Source: a virus
IMG/VR virus record: IMGVR_UViG_3300008110_001221
Location: 1-23,825 of that record
Strand: one strand, 5' to 3'
DNA: 23,825 nt
Below are positions 7,496-15,308 of this stretch, piece by piece (the first letter of the stretch is position 1; each line of letters starts with the position of its first letter). A program made the translations under genes and the position numbers. The notes below the pieces were generated by a model. It ran no database searches. It saw only the letters and a list, made by a program, of their open reading frames with translations, and had not been told where the DNA came from.

Positions 7496-8301
7496 GAACA
7501 GCAACCGCAATTCTTGGCGGCGCTATTGGCGGCGCCTTACTTGGCGGCAGCGCGGCTAAAAAAGCGGCAAGCACACAAGCCAGTGCGGCTGACCGTGCGG
7601 CTGAACTGCAAAGACAAGTTGCCGATCAACAGATTGCTCTGCAACGCGAACAGTTTGATCGTCAAGTTGAACTGCAAACGCCGTTTCGCGAGGCCGGTGT
7701 TCGTGCGTTGCCAGAACTGGAAGCGGCGTCTAGGTACACACCGTTTGGCATGGAGCAGTTTACCGCTGACCCAGGCTACGGTTTTCGTTTGGCTGAAGGA
7801 CAAAAGGCACTTGATCGGCAAGCCGCCGCCCGTGGTGGGTTGATCTCTGGCGCTGCACTAAAGGGCGCGCAACGCTTCGGTCAAGAGATGGGTAGCCAAG
7901 AGTACACCAACGCTTTCAATCGCTACCAGACTGAGCGTCAGGCTCGTCTTAACCCGCTGCAATCTTTAGCCGGTATGGCTCAAACTTCTGTAGGCCAGCT
8001 AGGCCAAGCTGGTCAAGCAATGACATCAGGCTCCGCAAGTGCTCTTGGCGCGTATGGCGCAGGCGCAAGTGAAGCTATTGGCGCGGCGGGGCAGGCCCGT
8101 GCTTCTGGTTACTTGGGCCAAGCCAACGCGCTATCACAAGGCTTGGGTCAATACATAAACTATAGCCAAGGTCAAGATCGCAACGCTTTGCTGCAACAAC
8201 TGATTGGTGGTGGTGGCGGTGGCGGTGGTGGTGGTGGCGGCGGCGCTGCGGCTGGATACTTAAACCCATACGCAAGATTTTCTTACGGGTCAAACGCTTA
8301 A
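7486..8301 (+). CDS. DNA ejection (internal virion) protein, P22 gp7/gp14-like role
   Basis: A 271-residue Ala/Gly/Gln-rich protein. A Gly-rich hydrophobic start (AILGGAIGGALLGGSAAKKAA, residues 8-28) is followed by a Gln/Arg-rich coiled coil (about 30-70) and the segment TPFREAGVRALPELEAAS, which I recall from a widespread group of phage DNA transfer proteins. DPGYGFRLAEGQKALDRQAAARG also belongs to that group. Near the end there are 13 glycines in a row. P22 carries three ejection proteins at this place in the order, and two more candidates follow here. AGAGG lies seven bases before the ATG. It is probably packed inside the head and ejected to form the channel across the envelope. Confidence 0.75.
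   Translation: MAIGTATAILGGAIGGALLGGSAAKKAASTQASAADRAAELQRQVADQQIALQREQFDRQVELQTPFREAGVRALPELEAASRYTPFGMEQFTADPGYGFRLAEGQKALDRQAAARGGLISGAALKGAQRFGQEMGSQEYTNAFNRYQTERQARLNPLQSLAGMAQTSVGQLGQAGQAMTSGSASALGAYGAGASEAIGAAGQARASGYLGQANALSQGLGQYINYSQGQDRNALLQQLIGGGGGGGGGGGGGAAAGYLNPYARFSYGSNA
8206..8244 (+). repeat. Poly-glycine tract (13 GGN codons)
   Basis: Thirteen consecutive GGT/GGC codons form an imperfect 3-bp repeat inside the ejection protein gene. Expansion or contraction would stay in frame. Confidence 0.85.
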
Positions 8302-8310
8302 GGATTGATC

Positions 8311-9651
8311 ATGGCACTTGTAAACCCCAACATCGCGATGGGCTATCGCGCCCCTGAAATTCAACCGCAGAACATGTTGGCTGACTATGCTGCCATACAG
8401 CAAATTCAAGGCGGGCGGCAAGCACAAGAACTGAACGCGCTGAAGATGCAAGAGGCGCAAGCGGCGTTGACCGAACGTAACGCGCTTCGTGGCTTAGACC
8501 CTACGGCTGCGGATTACGAAAGCCAACTGTTTAAAGTTAGCCCAACATTAGGGATTTCGTACCGCAAAGAGCGCAGCGCAGCAGACGCAAGCGCTGCGGC
8601 AACTGCAGCCAGCCGAGCAGCGGCGGCTAAATCAGGGTTTGATCTTAAAGCCGCGCAGCGCAAGTTTGGCGAAGACCTTAAACGCGGGCTGTCGGCTAAT
8701 CCATCGGACGCAAACATTATTGCGTTTGGTGAAGACGCGGTGCTGCAAGGGTTGTACACGCCGGAGCAAGTTAAAGGCACCGTTGATCAATTGTTGGCGT
8801 TGCCCGCTGCTGACCGTGTGCGTATTCTTTCGCAAGCAGGCGCAAGCCCAAGCGAGTTGAAGCCAACCGTAACACCGCAAACTCTTGGCGGCACTGTTCG
8901 GCTGCTAAGTACCCCAGCTTTTGGTGGCGCGGCAACGCCAGTAGAGGGCAGCGTTGGTACAGTTACCATGACGCCAGCGCAAGAGCGCGAAGCCAAAGAT
9001 TCGGCCATCCGCATCAAACAAGAAGGCCAGCGAATTGGTTTGGAAGGCCGGCGCGTGGCTGTCTTGGAACAAGACGCCAAGCAGAAACAAGACCCCGTGT
9101 TCCAGCAAACTATGGCCGGCGCCAGAGCCACAGGCGAGGCAATTGCCAAAGGCACTGTGGCCGCGCAACAAGCGTTGCCGGGCGTTATTACAAACGCGAT
9201 GATAGCGGTTAACGCCGTTGATGACATGGTTGGCAGGCAGGAAGTTAAAGACGCCAGCGGTAAAGTTATTCAGCCTGCTACTGCGCCGCACAAAGGTTTC
9301 CAAGACGCCGTGGGCGCTACATGGAAGCCTGGCTTCCGATTTATCCCCGGCACAGACGCGTCCGATTTTCAATCTTATCAAGATCAAATCGAAGGCGCCG
9401 CGTTCTTGTCGGCGTTTGAGGCACTTAAAGGTGGCGGCGCTATCTCTGAGAAAGAAGGCTCAAAAGCCACAGCGGCCAAACTTCGCATGAAGTTGGCTCA
9501 GAGTGAAGTTGAGTATGTTAAAGCCGCCCGTGAGTTCCAAGAAGTTGTGCGAACAGGCGTAGAGAATGCCCGCCGAAAATTTGGTGCTGGTGGTGCAGCG
9601 CCCGCCGCTGGCGGTGCAAACATTGATGCCCTTCTTGATAAGTACAAATAA
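8311..9651 (+). CDS. DNA ejection (internal virion) protein, second of three
   Basis: A 446-residue, Ala/Gln/Lys-rich, mostly helical protein. The N-terminal ~90 residues are a polar helix bundle (ALKMQEAQAALTERNALRGLD). The C-terminal third has FLSAFEALKGGGAISEKEGSKATAAK, a motif I recall from phage structural and ejection proteins (variants of LKGAGAITE-EG-KAT). It sits between two other ejection-type genes, matching the gp7-gp20-gp16 order of P22. I prefer ATG 8311, six bases after AAGGA, over the TTG at 8305. The stop is two bases from the next ATG. It is probably a head-internal protein delivered with the DNA; no enzyme motif is visible. Confidence 0.72.
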   Translation: MALVNPNIAMGYRAPEIQPQNMLADYAAIQQIQGGRQAQELNALKMQEAQAALTERNALRGLDPTAADYESQLFKVSPTLGISYRKERSAADASAAATAASRAAAAKSGFDLKAAQRKFGEDLKRGLSANPSDANIIAFGEDAVLQGLYTPEQVKGTVDQLLALPAADRVRILSQAGASPSELKPTVTPQTLGGTVRLLSTPAFGGAATPVEGSVGTVTMTPAQEREAKDSAIRIKQEGQRIGLEGRRVAVLEQDAKQKQDPVFQQTMAGARATGEAIAKGTVAAQQALPGVITNAMIAVNAVDDMVGRQEVKDASGKVIQPATAPHKGFQDAVGATWKPGFRFIPGTDASDFQSYQDQIEGAAFLSAFEALKGGGAISEKEGSKATAAKLRMKLAQSEVEYVKAAREFQEVVRTGVENARRKFGAGGAAPAAGGANIDALLDKYK

Positions 9652-9653
9652 TC

Positions 9654-11801
9654 ATGGCAACACTTGAACAACTCACCGCAGCGTTGATCAAGGCCGATGC
9701 TGCGGGCAACGCCGCAGACGCTAAAGAACTTGCGGATGAAATTCGACGTGTTCGTGCGGCGCCAGCAGCCCCTGAACTGCCTACAGCGCTCCAGCCTAGC
9801 GCCCGCGTAGAAACTGGCATTCCGGGCGCGCGTCAAGACCTGACAATGGGCCAGCGAGTGTATCAAGCCGCCCGTCCTTATGCTGCCCCACTTCTTGAAG
9901 CTGCTGGTGCAATTGGCGGCGGTTTAATTGGCGCTGCTGCCGGTGTTCCAGCCAGCCCCGTGGGCATGGCAACGCTGGGCGTTGCTGGTGCGGGTCTTGG
10001 CTACGGTATCGCCAAAGAAGGTTTGGAGTTGGCCGATGTGGCGATGGGCATGAAAGCCCCCCGTCAGGGCGCGGCTCAAGTTGTAGAGCCGGTTCGTAAT
10101 GTTCTTGAAGGCGCTACGTTTGAGGCTGGCGGGCGCGTAACAGGGCAAGCCCTTGGCTATCTTGGTGGCAAGATTGCCGATCTGCGCCAGATTCCTACTC
10201 AGAAAGCTGCCAAGATTGCCCGTAACGCGTTGGGTAAAGATTTGCCAGAAGTGCTCAACACTTTACGAAATGCGCCTGATGACGCAAGCGTTGCGTATCT
10301 GACCGCAAAAATTGAAAACCCTGCATGGCAAGCGTTAATTAAAGACGCGCTTGAAAAAGACCCTCAGTTTGTTCGCAAAGCGCGCTTGCTTGGCGAACGC
10401 GAATCGCGTAATGTGTTGGCTGATTTAGTAGGCGGCGCCACTGCCGCCGAAACCCGCGCTACAGCAGAAGCGGCTAAAAACGCATTGACGCAAACCACCA
10501 CACCAATGCGTGAGGCCGCGCTTAGCCGCGCCAGCTTGGGTAAGGCTGTAGCTGAATATGAAGCGCAGGCCGGCAAATTAAGCGCTGATGCTGCGGCCAA
10601 GGTGGCCGATGTTCGCAGACTTGTTGAAGCGGGCAACTTGGCCGAAGCGGCTGGCCGGCTTGAACTGATCAAAAAAGGCGTGCCTGTTGGCTTTACCAAG
10701 TTTACCTACAAAGGTGAGCTTGCTAAGATGGCCGACGACTGGGCCACGGGCGCCGCCAACGCTTCGCTCGACTTGGGCCAAGGCGCTAGATTTGCCCAAG
10801 GCGCGGCTGACGCGCTGCGGTCGGTCGGCATCAAACCGATAGAAGGCGCAACGCTATCAAAAAGCATCTCCACTTTGGCTAACAAGCCTGAGTTTGCGGG
10901 CAACGATTTGCTGGCTGGCGCGGCTAAAAATGTTGCTGATGACATTGCTAAGTGGACTGACAGCGGCGGCGTGCTTGATTTAGTTGCGCTTGAAGCCATC
11001 CGTAAAAATTCTGTCAACGCGGCCATTCAACAAATGCGCCCAGGCGTTGACGCCACCACGCAGCGCAACCTTGCGGCCGGTGTGTTAAATAAAATCAAAC
11101 CTTTAATTGACGACACAATTGAAGCCGCCGGAGGCACGGGTTGGAAACAATACTTGGCCGAGTACGCCAAAGGATCGCGCCAAATTGCCGAGCGCAAGCT
11201 GACAGGCGAAGCGGCGCGTTTGTGGAAGACCGACAAAGACGCGTTTGTGCGGCTTGTGCAAAACGAATCGCCAGATGTGGTTGAAAAGTTTTTAGGCCCA
11301 GGCAATTACAACATTGCCGCCGAACTGGCCGACACAACTATGGGTGTTTTGCAAAAACAGGCTGAAAAACGGTTGACTGAACTTTCGGTCAAAGAACAAG
11401 TTAGCGAAGGTAGCGCGGCGCTGTCACAATTACTTAAACAGCAAACTTCAATTTTGCGCGTACCGTCGTTCTTGAATTTTTGGGCGGCTGCAAGTAATAA
11501 GACGTTAAGCGAACTAGAAAAAGCGGTTGGCGCTAAAACGCTTAAAACATTGACTGACGCTATGAAAACCCCTCAAGGCGCTACGGCGCTGTTGGAAACG
11601 TTGCCTGGTTCGGAACGCGTTCGCGTGTTGAAATTGTTGTCTGACCCAAGTCAATGGAAGTCTGGCACTAAAGCTGTTGCTACGGGCACCACAACTATGG
11701 GCGTCAACGCGCTAGCGCCTGATCGTTACGACGATGCTGGCGCGCCAGCAAACCAGCCAGCGCGGATTATCTTAAACAACATGGCGCCAGGTCGGCCATA
11801 A
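9654..11801 (+). CDS. Large DNA ejection (internal virion) protein, gp16-like role
   Basis: At 715 residues this is the longest gene in the window, placed third in the ejection block as gp16 is in P22. A polar N-terminal segment is followed by a Gly/Ala-rich hydrophobic stretch at about 78-120 (AGAIGGGLIGAAAGVPASP, GVAGAGLGYGIA) that could insert into the host membrane. The remainder is long alternating helices rich in Ala, Lys and Glu, as in ejectosome proteins. No lytic transglycosylase or other catalytic motif is visible. It is likely ejected into the cell with the genome. The weak purine-rich AAATAATC before the ATG suggests coupling to the gene upstream, whose stop is two bases away. Confidence 0.7.
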   Translation: MATLEQLTAALIKADAAGNAADAKELADEIRRVRAAPAAPELPTALQPSARVETGIPGARQDLTMGQRVYQAARPYAAPLLEAAGAIGGGLIGAAAGVPASPVGMATLGVAGAGLGYGIAKEGLELADVAMGMKAPRQGAAQVVEPVRNVLEGATFEAGGRVTGQALGYLGGKIADLRQIPTQKAAKIARNALGKDLPEVLNTLRNAPDDASVAYLTAKIENPAWQALIKDALEKDPQFVRKARLLGERESRNVLADLVGGATAAETRATAEAAKNALTQTTTPMREAALSRASLGKAVAEYEAQAGKLSADAAAKVADVRRLVEAGNLAEAAGRLELIKKGVPVGFTKFTYKGELAKMADDWATGAANASLDLGQGARFAQGAADALRSVGIKPIEGATLSKSISTLANKPEFAGNDLLAGAAKNVADDIAKWTDSGGVLDLVALEAIRKNSVNAAIQQMRPGVDATTQRNLAAGVLNKIKPLIDDTIEAAGGTGWKQYLAEYAKGSRQIAERKLTGEAARLWKTDKDAFVRLVQNESPDVVEKFLGPGNYNIAAELADTTMGVLQKQAEKRLTELSVKEQVSEGSAALSQLLKQQTSILRVPSFLNFWAAASNKTLSELEKAVGAKTLKTLTDAMKTPQGATALLETLPGSERVRVLKLLSDPSQWKSGTKAVATGTTTMGVNALAPDRYDDAGAPANQPARIILNNMAPGRP

Positions 11802-11817
11802 TGATCGGAAAATAAAC

Positions 11818-12495
11818 ATGGCATCACTTTCCCCCACCCCCAAGCTACAGTTCTTCGGAACTGACGGTCTGCCTCTTGTGGGCGGTAAGCTGTACACCTA
11901 CCAAGCGGGCACGACAACGCCTATCGCTACGTACACCGACTACACCGGAGTCACGCTAAACACCAATCCGGTGATCTTGGACTCGGCGGGCCAGGCGAAT
12001 GTGTGGCTGACTGACTCGACCACCTACAAGTACATCCTAAAAACCGCTGCTGAAGTTACGCTGTTCACGGTGGACTATGTGTCCGTGCCCGTGACCACCA
12101 ACTCGTTTGCATCGCCCCCGCCCATCGGCAGCAGCACGCCAAACGAAGGCACCTTCACCAATTTGAACGTGGTGGACTTGCTGACGCTGGAGTCCACTGG
12201 CGCAGCGATTTTGAACGTGGGCACCACGGGCGAGCGCCCAGCAACAGCCGAGGCGGGCATGGTTCGCTACAATAGCACCACAACCAAGTTTGAGGGCTAC
12301 AGCACCGCTTGGGGCGCGTTAGGCGGCGGTGCAACAGGTGGTGGTTCGGATACGGTGTTTTTTGAGAACAGCTTGACTGTGACGGCAGACTACTCTATCC
12401 CCGCTGACAAGAACGCCGGTACTTTTGGCCCTATCACTATCGCTGACAGCATCACCGTGACCGTATCAGACACCAGCGTCTGGTCAATTGTTTAA
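11818..12495 (+). CDS. Tail fibre/tailspike-type protein with head-binding N-terminus
   Basis: A 225-residue protein. Residues about 1-90 (LQFFGTDGLPLVGGKLYTYQAG, TTPIATYTDYTG, NPVILDSAGQANVWL, YKYILK) form the widespread N-terminal anchor that joins tailspikes and fibres to the P22-like tail. The middle holds GERPATAEAGMVRYNSTTTKFEGY, a common phage fibre module. The C-terminal ~50 residues (ENSLTVTADYSIPADKNAG to VWSIV) resemble the end of the broken fibre at 6543-6677. No enzymatic domain is present, so it is a short fibre or an adaptor carrying other receptor-binding proteins rather than an endoglycosidase spike. It stands in the position of the P22 tailspike gene. Confidence 0.8.
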   Translation: MASLSPTPKLQFFGTDGLPLVGGKLYTYQAGTTTPIATYTDYTGVTLNTNPVILDSAGQANVWLTDSTTYKYILKTAAEVTLFTVDYVSVPVTTNSFASPPPIGSSTPNEGTFTNLNVVDLLTLESTGAAILNVGTTGERPATAEAGMVRYNSTTTKFEGYSTAWGALGGGATGGGSDTVFFENSLTVTADYSIPADKNAGTFGPITIADSITVTVSDTSVWSIV

Positions 12496-12504
12496 GGAAC
12501 CATC

Positions 12505-13101
12505 ATGGGCGTTAAATTAGTTTCTTCTAGCGGTGGGTCTGTAGAGATCAACCCGCCGGTCACCGCCAGCAACTTTACGGCCACGATGCCTGCGGGCACT
12601 GGCACTGTTGCAGTCAACGGCGCTAGCGGTGTGCTTGTCTCTGCTACAGCGCAGGCGTCCACCAGCGGAACAAGCATTGACTTCACATCTATCCCATCTT
12701 GGGTCAAGCGGATTACGGTGATGTTTAGCGGTGTAAGTACAAATGGCTCTAGTGGTATTCTTATCCAGTTTGGTGATTCTGGAGGAATTGAAAACACTGG
12801 CTACGTGTCAGGGTCGGTGGCAATTACTAACGGGGCTGTTGGTACTTTAGCTACATCAACGGCTGGAATTGTGGTTGTAACAGCGCTTGCTGCGGCCGAT
12901 ACGTTTCATGGAAATGTTATGGTTGGAACGCTAGGTACCAATATTTGGTCAGCGGGGGGTTCTGTTTACCGTGCCAGTGTAGGGTCGTATGTTGTAGCAG
13001 GCTCTAAAACCCTATCCGACACGCTAACGCAAGTTCGCATCACAACAATTAACGGCACGGACACCTTTGACGCTGGCACTATCAACATAATGTACGAGTA
13101 A
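12505..13101 (+). CDS. Receptor-binding-type fibre protein, paralogue A
   Basis: A 198-residue protein. The first ~40 residues (LVSSSGGSVEINPP, TMPAGTGTVAVNG) are a short anchor I recall from many fibre proteins. From residue 51 it shares a domain with the next gene: ASTSGTSIDFT-x-x-PSWVKRITV, IENTGYVS, then KTLSDTLTQ and TFDAG-x-INI-x-YE at the end. The stretch between these blocks differs strongly from the paralogue. This pattern, conserved edges around a variable centre, fits a receptor-binding domain. AAGGAA precedes the start. No coiled coil or enzyme motif is visible, and the receptor is unknown. Confidence 0.75.
   Translation: MGVKLVSSSGGSVEINPPVTASNFTATMPAGTGTVAVNGASGVLVSATAQASTSGTSIDFTSIPSWVKRITVMFSGVSTNGSSGILIQFGDSGGIENTGYVSGSVAITNGAVGTLATSTAGIVVVTALAAADTFHGNVMVGTLGTNIWSAGGSVYRASVGSYVVAGSKTLSDTLTQVRITTINGTDTFDAGTINIMYE
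12655..13098 (+). repeat. Paralogous receptor-binding domain, copy A
   Basis: It codes 148 residues related to 13477-13914. The first ~50 and last ~30 residues are closely alike and the middle is diverged. Confidence 0.8.
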
Positions 13102-13104
13102 ACT

Positions 13105-13917
13105 ATGACCACAAAAATTGATGGAAACAACGGCGTCTTGCAGTCGTATGACTACCAGGTTCTGACAACTGGTTTCTCGTACACCTTTGCCACCGGCATC
13201 ACCACGCTTTTGATCGAGCCTGCCGGTACGCTGGCAACGGGCACGATCACCATGCCAGCCTCACCCGCTGACGGCATGGTGGTTACATTTAGCTCGACTC
13301 AGCAGATCACAGCGCTGACAGTGGCCGCTAACACGGGGCAATCGATCAAAGGCAATTCTGTTCAGGCCATCCCTAACCAGCCCTTGTCTTGGGTCTACCG
13401 CCTGACCAATACCACTTGGTACGCAATGGCTGGCGGCGCTGCTCGTGCATCTAATGTAGTGTCTGGCACTTCGGTAGCTTCGACTTCTGGGACAAGCATT
13501 GACTTCACTGGCCTGCCAAGCTGGGTCAAGCGTATTACGGTGCTGTTTGCTGGCGTCAGCACCAACGGAACAAGTCAATTTTTAATTCAGTTAGGTGACG
13601 CTGGCGGCATAGAAAACACTGGCTATGTTTCAAGCAGCACTGGTTTTACTGGCACAGCGGGGTCAACAATCTCAAGTACGGCTGGATTTATTATTTCCTA
13701 CGATACTGCTTCGTATATTGCATCCGGTTCTATTGTTCTTAATTATGTTGGCGCAAATCTTTGGGTTGGGTCAGGGGTGGGTAAATTAGCAACAGGTGTT
13801 AGCTTTGCTGCTGGTGGAGATAAAACACTGTCTGACACTTTGACGCAGATAAGGCTTACCACTGTTGGCGGTACAAACACCTTTGATGCTGGCTCTATCA
13901 ACATCTTGTACGAATAA
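13105..13917 (+). CDS. Receptor-binding-type fibre protein, paralogue B
   Basis: A 270-residue protein. Its N-terminal ~110 residues (TGFSYTFATGITTLLIEPAG, TITMPASPADGMVVTFSS, PLSWVYRLTNTTWYAMAGG) are a beta-rich domain different from paralogue A. I recall this type in phage fibre genes. From residue 125 to the end it repeats the domain of the gene before it, with the same starting block (ASTSGTSIDFTGLPSWVKRI) and end block (TFDAGSINILYE). The start lies three bases after the previous stop without a clear ribosome-binding site, so translation probably relies on coupling. The central part of the shared domain is visibly more AT-rich than the flanks. Confidence 0.75.
   Translation: MTTKIDGNNGVLQSYDYQVLTTGFSYTFATGITTLLIEPAGTLATGTITMPASPADGMVVTFSSTQQITALTVAANTGQSIKGNSVQAIPNQPLSWVYRLTNTTWYAMAGGAARASNVVSGTSVASTSGTSIDFTGLPSWVKRITVLFAGVSTNGTSQFLIQLGDAGGIENTGYVSSSTGFTGTAGSTISSTAGFIISYDTASYIASGSIVLNYVGANLWVGSGVGKLATGVSFAAGGDKTLSDTLTQIRLTTVGGTNTFDAGSINILYE
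13477..13914 (+). repeat. Paralogous receptor-binding domain, copy B
   Basis: It codes 146 residues related to copy A at 12655-13098, joined here to a different N-terminal domain. Confidence 0.8.
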
Positions 13918-13926
13918 GGACGCATC

Positions 13927-14115
13927 ATGGAACGAATTGTTGTAGACCTACAAGCGGGCACCACAACGGTTGTGGCCCTTACGGCAGAAGAAGTGGCGCA
14001 AGCGCTGGCTCAGAAGGCCGCATGGGACGCCGAGCAAGCTGCCATTGTGGTAGAGCCGACTATGCAAGAAATCATAGCCCAATTACAAGCTGAAATAGCT
14101 GCGCTCAAAGGATAA
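13927..14115 (+). CDS. Small acidic protein, possible fibre assembly factor
   Basis: A 62-residue protein. The start MERIVVDLQAGTTTVVALTAEEVA, followed by a helical Ala/Gln/Glu-rich tail with heptads (IIAQLQAEIAALKG), is a pattern I recall from small phage genes beside fibres. Some of these are described as tail assembly chaperones or base-plate linkers. AAGGA precedes the ATG by six bases. It lies between two fibre-type genes, so a role in their folding or attachment is a fair guess but unproven. Confidence 0.65.
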   Translation: MERIVVDLQAGTTTVVALTAEEVAQALAQKAAWDAEQAAIVVEPTMQEIIAQLQAEIAALKG

Positions 14116-14118
14116 TCC

Positions 14119-14562
14119 ATGCCAATAACAATCAACGGAAGCGGCACCATCACTGGTGCATCAACTCTGGCGACAACTGTTGCCAGCCCCACGCTGACCA
14201 CACCGAACATCAACTCGGCGCAGTTTGCTACCGTGACCGGCACAGCGCCTATCTATCCTTGCCGCGTTTGGGTAAACTTCAACGGCACAGGTACTGTTGC
14301 AATTCGTGCTAGTGGGAATGTGACGAGCATTACAGACAACGGTACTGGTGACTACACAGTTAACTTTACGACTGCGATGCCTGATGCAAATTATACTTTA
14401 GTTGCAACAATAAAACCTACAGCGGCGGCAAGTAGTACAAATGGAAAAGTTGTAAATATTCGTTATGACACGAATTTAGCTACATCTTCATGTAGGTTGT
14501 GGTGCAATAGCACAGGCGGGGCAGAAGATATGGATGTAGTAGCTGTTGCAGTTTTTAGATAA
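14119..14562 (+). CDS. Short fibre / receptor-binding-type protein
   Basis: A 147-residue protein. Residues about 1-45 (ITINGSGTITGASTLATTVASPTLTTP) are a Thr/Ser-rich fibre linker. From about 47 on, RVWVNFNGTGTVAIRASGNVTSITDNGTGDYTVNFTTAMPDANY is a module that recurs in fibre tips of many phages. The last third is diverged and AT-rich compared with its neighbours, as expected for a fast-changing receptor contact. AAAGGA precedes the start. It is one of four consecutive fibre-type proteins here, suggesting a branched or interchangeable receptor-binding set. Confidence 0.75.
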   Translation: MPITINGSGTITGASTLATTVASPTLTTPNINSAQFATVTGTAPIYPCRVWVNFNGTGTVAIRASGNVTSITDNGTGDYTVNFTTAMPDANYTLVATIKPTAAASSTNGKVVNIRYDTNLATSSCRLWCNSTGGAEDMDVVAVAVFR

Positions 14563-14571
14563 GGTAACCCA

Positions 14572-14748
14572 ATGAACTCAAGAATCATCTACAAAACACC
14601 AGACGGCGGCGTGGCAGTCATCATCCCCGCTGACACCATTGAAGCCTGTATGAAAGACATCCCCGAGGGCGCTGAGTACGCCATTGTGGATGTAGCAGAC
14701 ATTCCAGAAGACCGCACATTCAGAGGAGCATGGACATGGGCATCGTAA
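14572..14748 (+). CDS. Small phage protein (58 residues), fibre-region type
   Basis: Encodes MNSRIIYKTPDGGVAVIIPA, then a helical part, and ends DIPEDRTFRGAWTWAS. AAGGT lies six bases before the ATG. The DRTFR-AW motif is one I recall near the middle of longer phage proteins that continue into a segment like the next gene's start. The coding region overlaps the following gene by 13 bases, and a -1 shift at the TGG GCA codons would join them. Function is unknown. The gene is supported by ribosome-binding site, tight fit between neighbours and protein-like composition. Confidence 0.7.
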   Translation: MNSRIIYKTPDGGVAVIIPADTIEACMKDIPEGAEYAIVDVADIPEDRTFRGAWTWAS

Positions 14749-14969
14749 TCGACCTAACCAAAGCCAAGGCCATAACGCATGATGCGCGTAGAGCCGCCCG
14801 TGCCCAAGAGTTTGCGCCATTGGATGTGAAGGCCACCATTCCGTCAGAGGCCGTGGCCGCTGAAGAAGCGCGTGCGGCTATCCGTACCAAGTACGCCGAC
14901 ATCCAAACGGCTGTTGACGCTGCTGCTGATGTGGCTGCGTTGAAGGGCATCATTGAAAGCCTGGCGTGA
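14736..14969 (+). CDS. Small helical phage protein, possible fibre-region accessory
   Basis: I chose ATG 14736, seven bases after AGGAG; the ATG at 14730 is too close to that site. The 77-residue product starts MGIVIDLTKAKAITHDARRAAR and then has an Ala/Glu-rich helical region (VAAEEARAAIRTKYADIQTAVDAA). I recall similar segments as the C-terminal half of longer phage proteins whose N-terminal half resembles the 58-residue gene just upstream. No catalytic or membrane features are seen. It overlaps the next start (GTGA). Function is unknown. Confidence 0.7.
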   Translation: MGIVIDLTKAKAITHDARRAARAQEFAPLDVKATIPSEAVAAEEARAAIRTKYADIQTAVDAAADVAALKGIIESLA

Positions 14970-15190
14970 ACGACATAACGCACCGCGAAATCTACGACCG
15001 CCTGGTGGCCGTTGAGGGCAAGGTTGATGCCTTGACCAACAGCACCAAGGATGTGACCGCCGCGTTTGCTGCGGCTCGCGGCGCCTTTGTGGTGCTGGAA
15101 ACGCTTGGCAAGCTAGCCAAGCCCCTGCTGTGGCTGGGTGGCCTGTTCGTGGCTGCTGCGGCCTTCTGGGAACACTTTAGAGCACGCTGA
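14966..15190 (+). CDS. Small single-TM protein, holin-like candidate
   Basis: A 74-residue protein that starts with GTG overlapping the previous TGA. The N-terminal half is a polar helix (DITHREIYDRLVAVEGKVDALT), and the C-terminal half contains one hydrophobic segment (AKPLLWLGGLFVAAAAFW, about residues 51-68) with a short basic tail (EHFRAR). I recall this type at the start of lysis regions in phages of betaproteobacteria, often labelled putative holin or membrane protein. Here a better holin candidate (16380) exists, so this one may modulate it or act in virion attachment. Function is not certain. Confidence 0.7.
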   Translation: MNDITHREIYDRLVAVEGKVDALTNSTKDVTAAFAAARGAFVVLETLGKLAKPLLWLGGLFVAAAAFWEHFRAR

Positions 15191-15191
15191 G

Positions 15192-15308
15192 ATGGAAGCG
15201 CTGCCGCCTCCACCGCCAGCAGCCAAATCACCCATCTTTGAGTGCATCAAATGGACGTGGACGCCTGACCGGCTGCTCGTCTGGTGCTTGCAGTGGCGTA
15301 AGAAATGA
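15192..15308 (+). CDS. Very small protein (38 residues), unknown
   Basis: The ATG follows the preceding TGA by one base, and the TGA stop overlaps the next gene's ATG (ATGA). The product has a Pro-rich start (EALPPPPPAAKSP) and an aromatic end (FECIKWTWTPDRLLVWCLQW) closing on RKK, which could lie at a membrane surface. It exactly fills the space between two genes, and this is the main argument that it is real. No family is recognised. It has two Cys and four Trp in 38 residues. Confidence 0.55.
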   Translation: MEALPPPPPAAKSPIFECIKWTWTPDRLLVWCLQWRKK

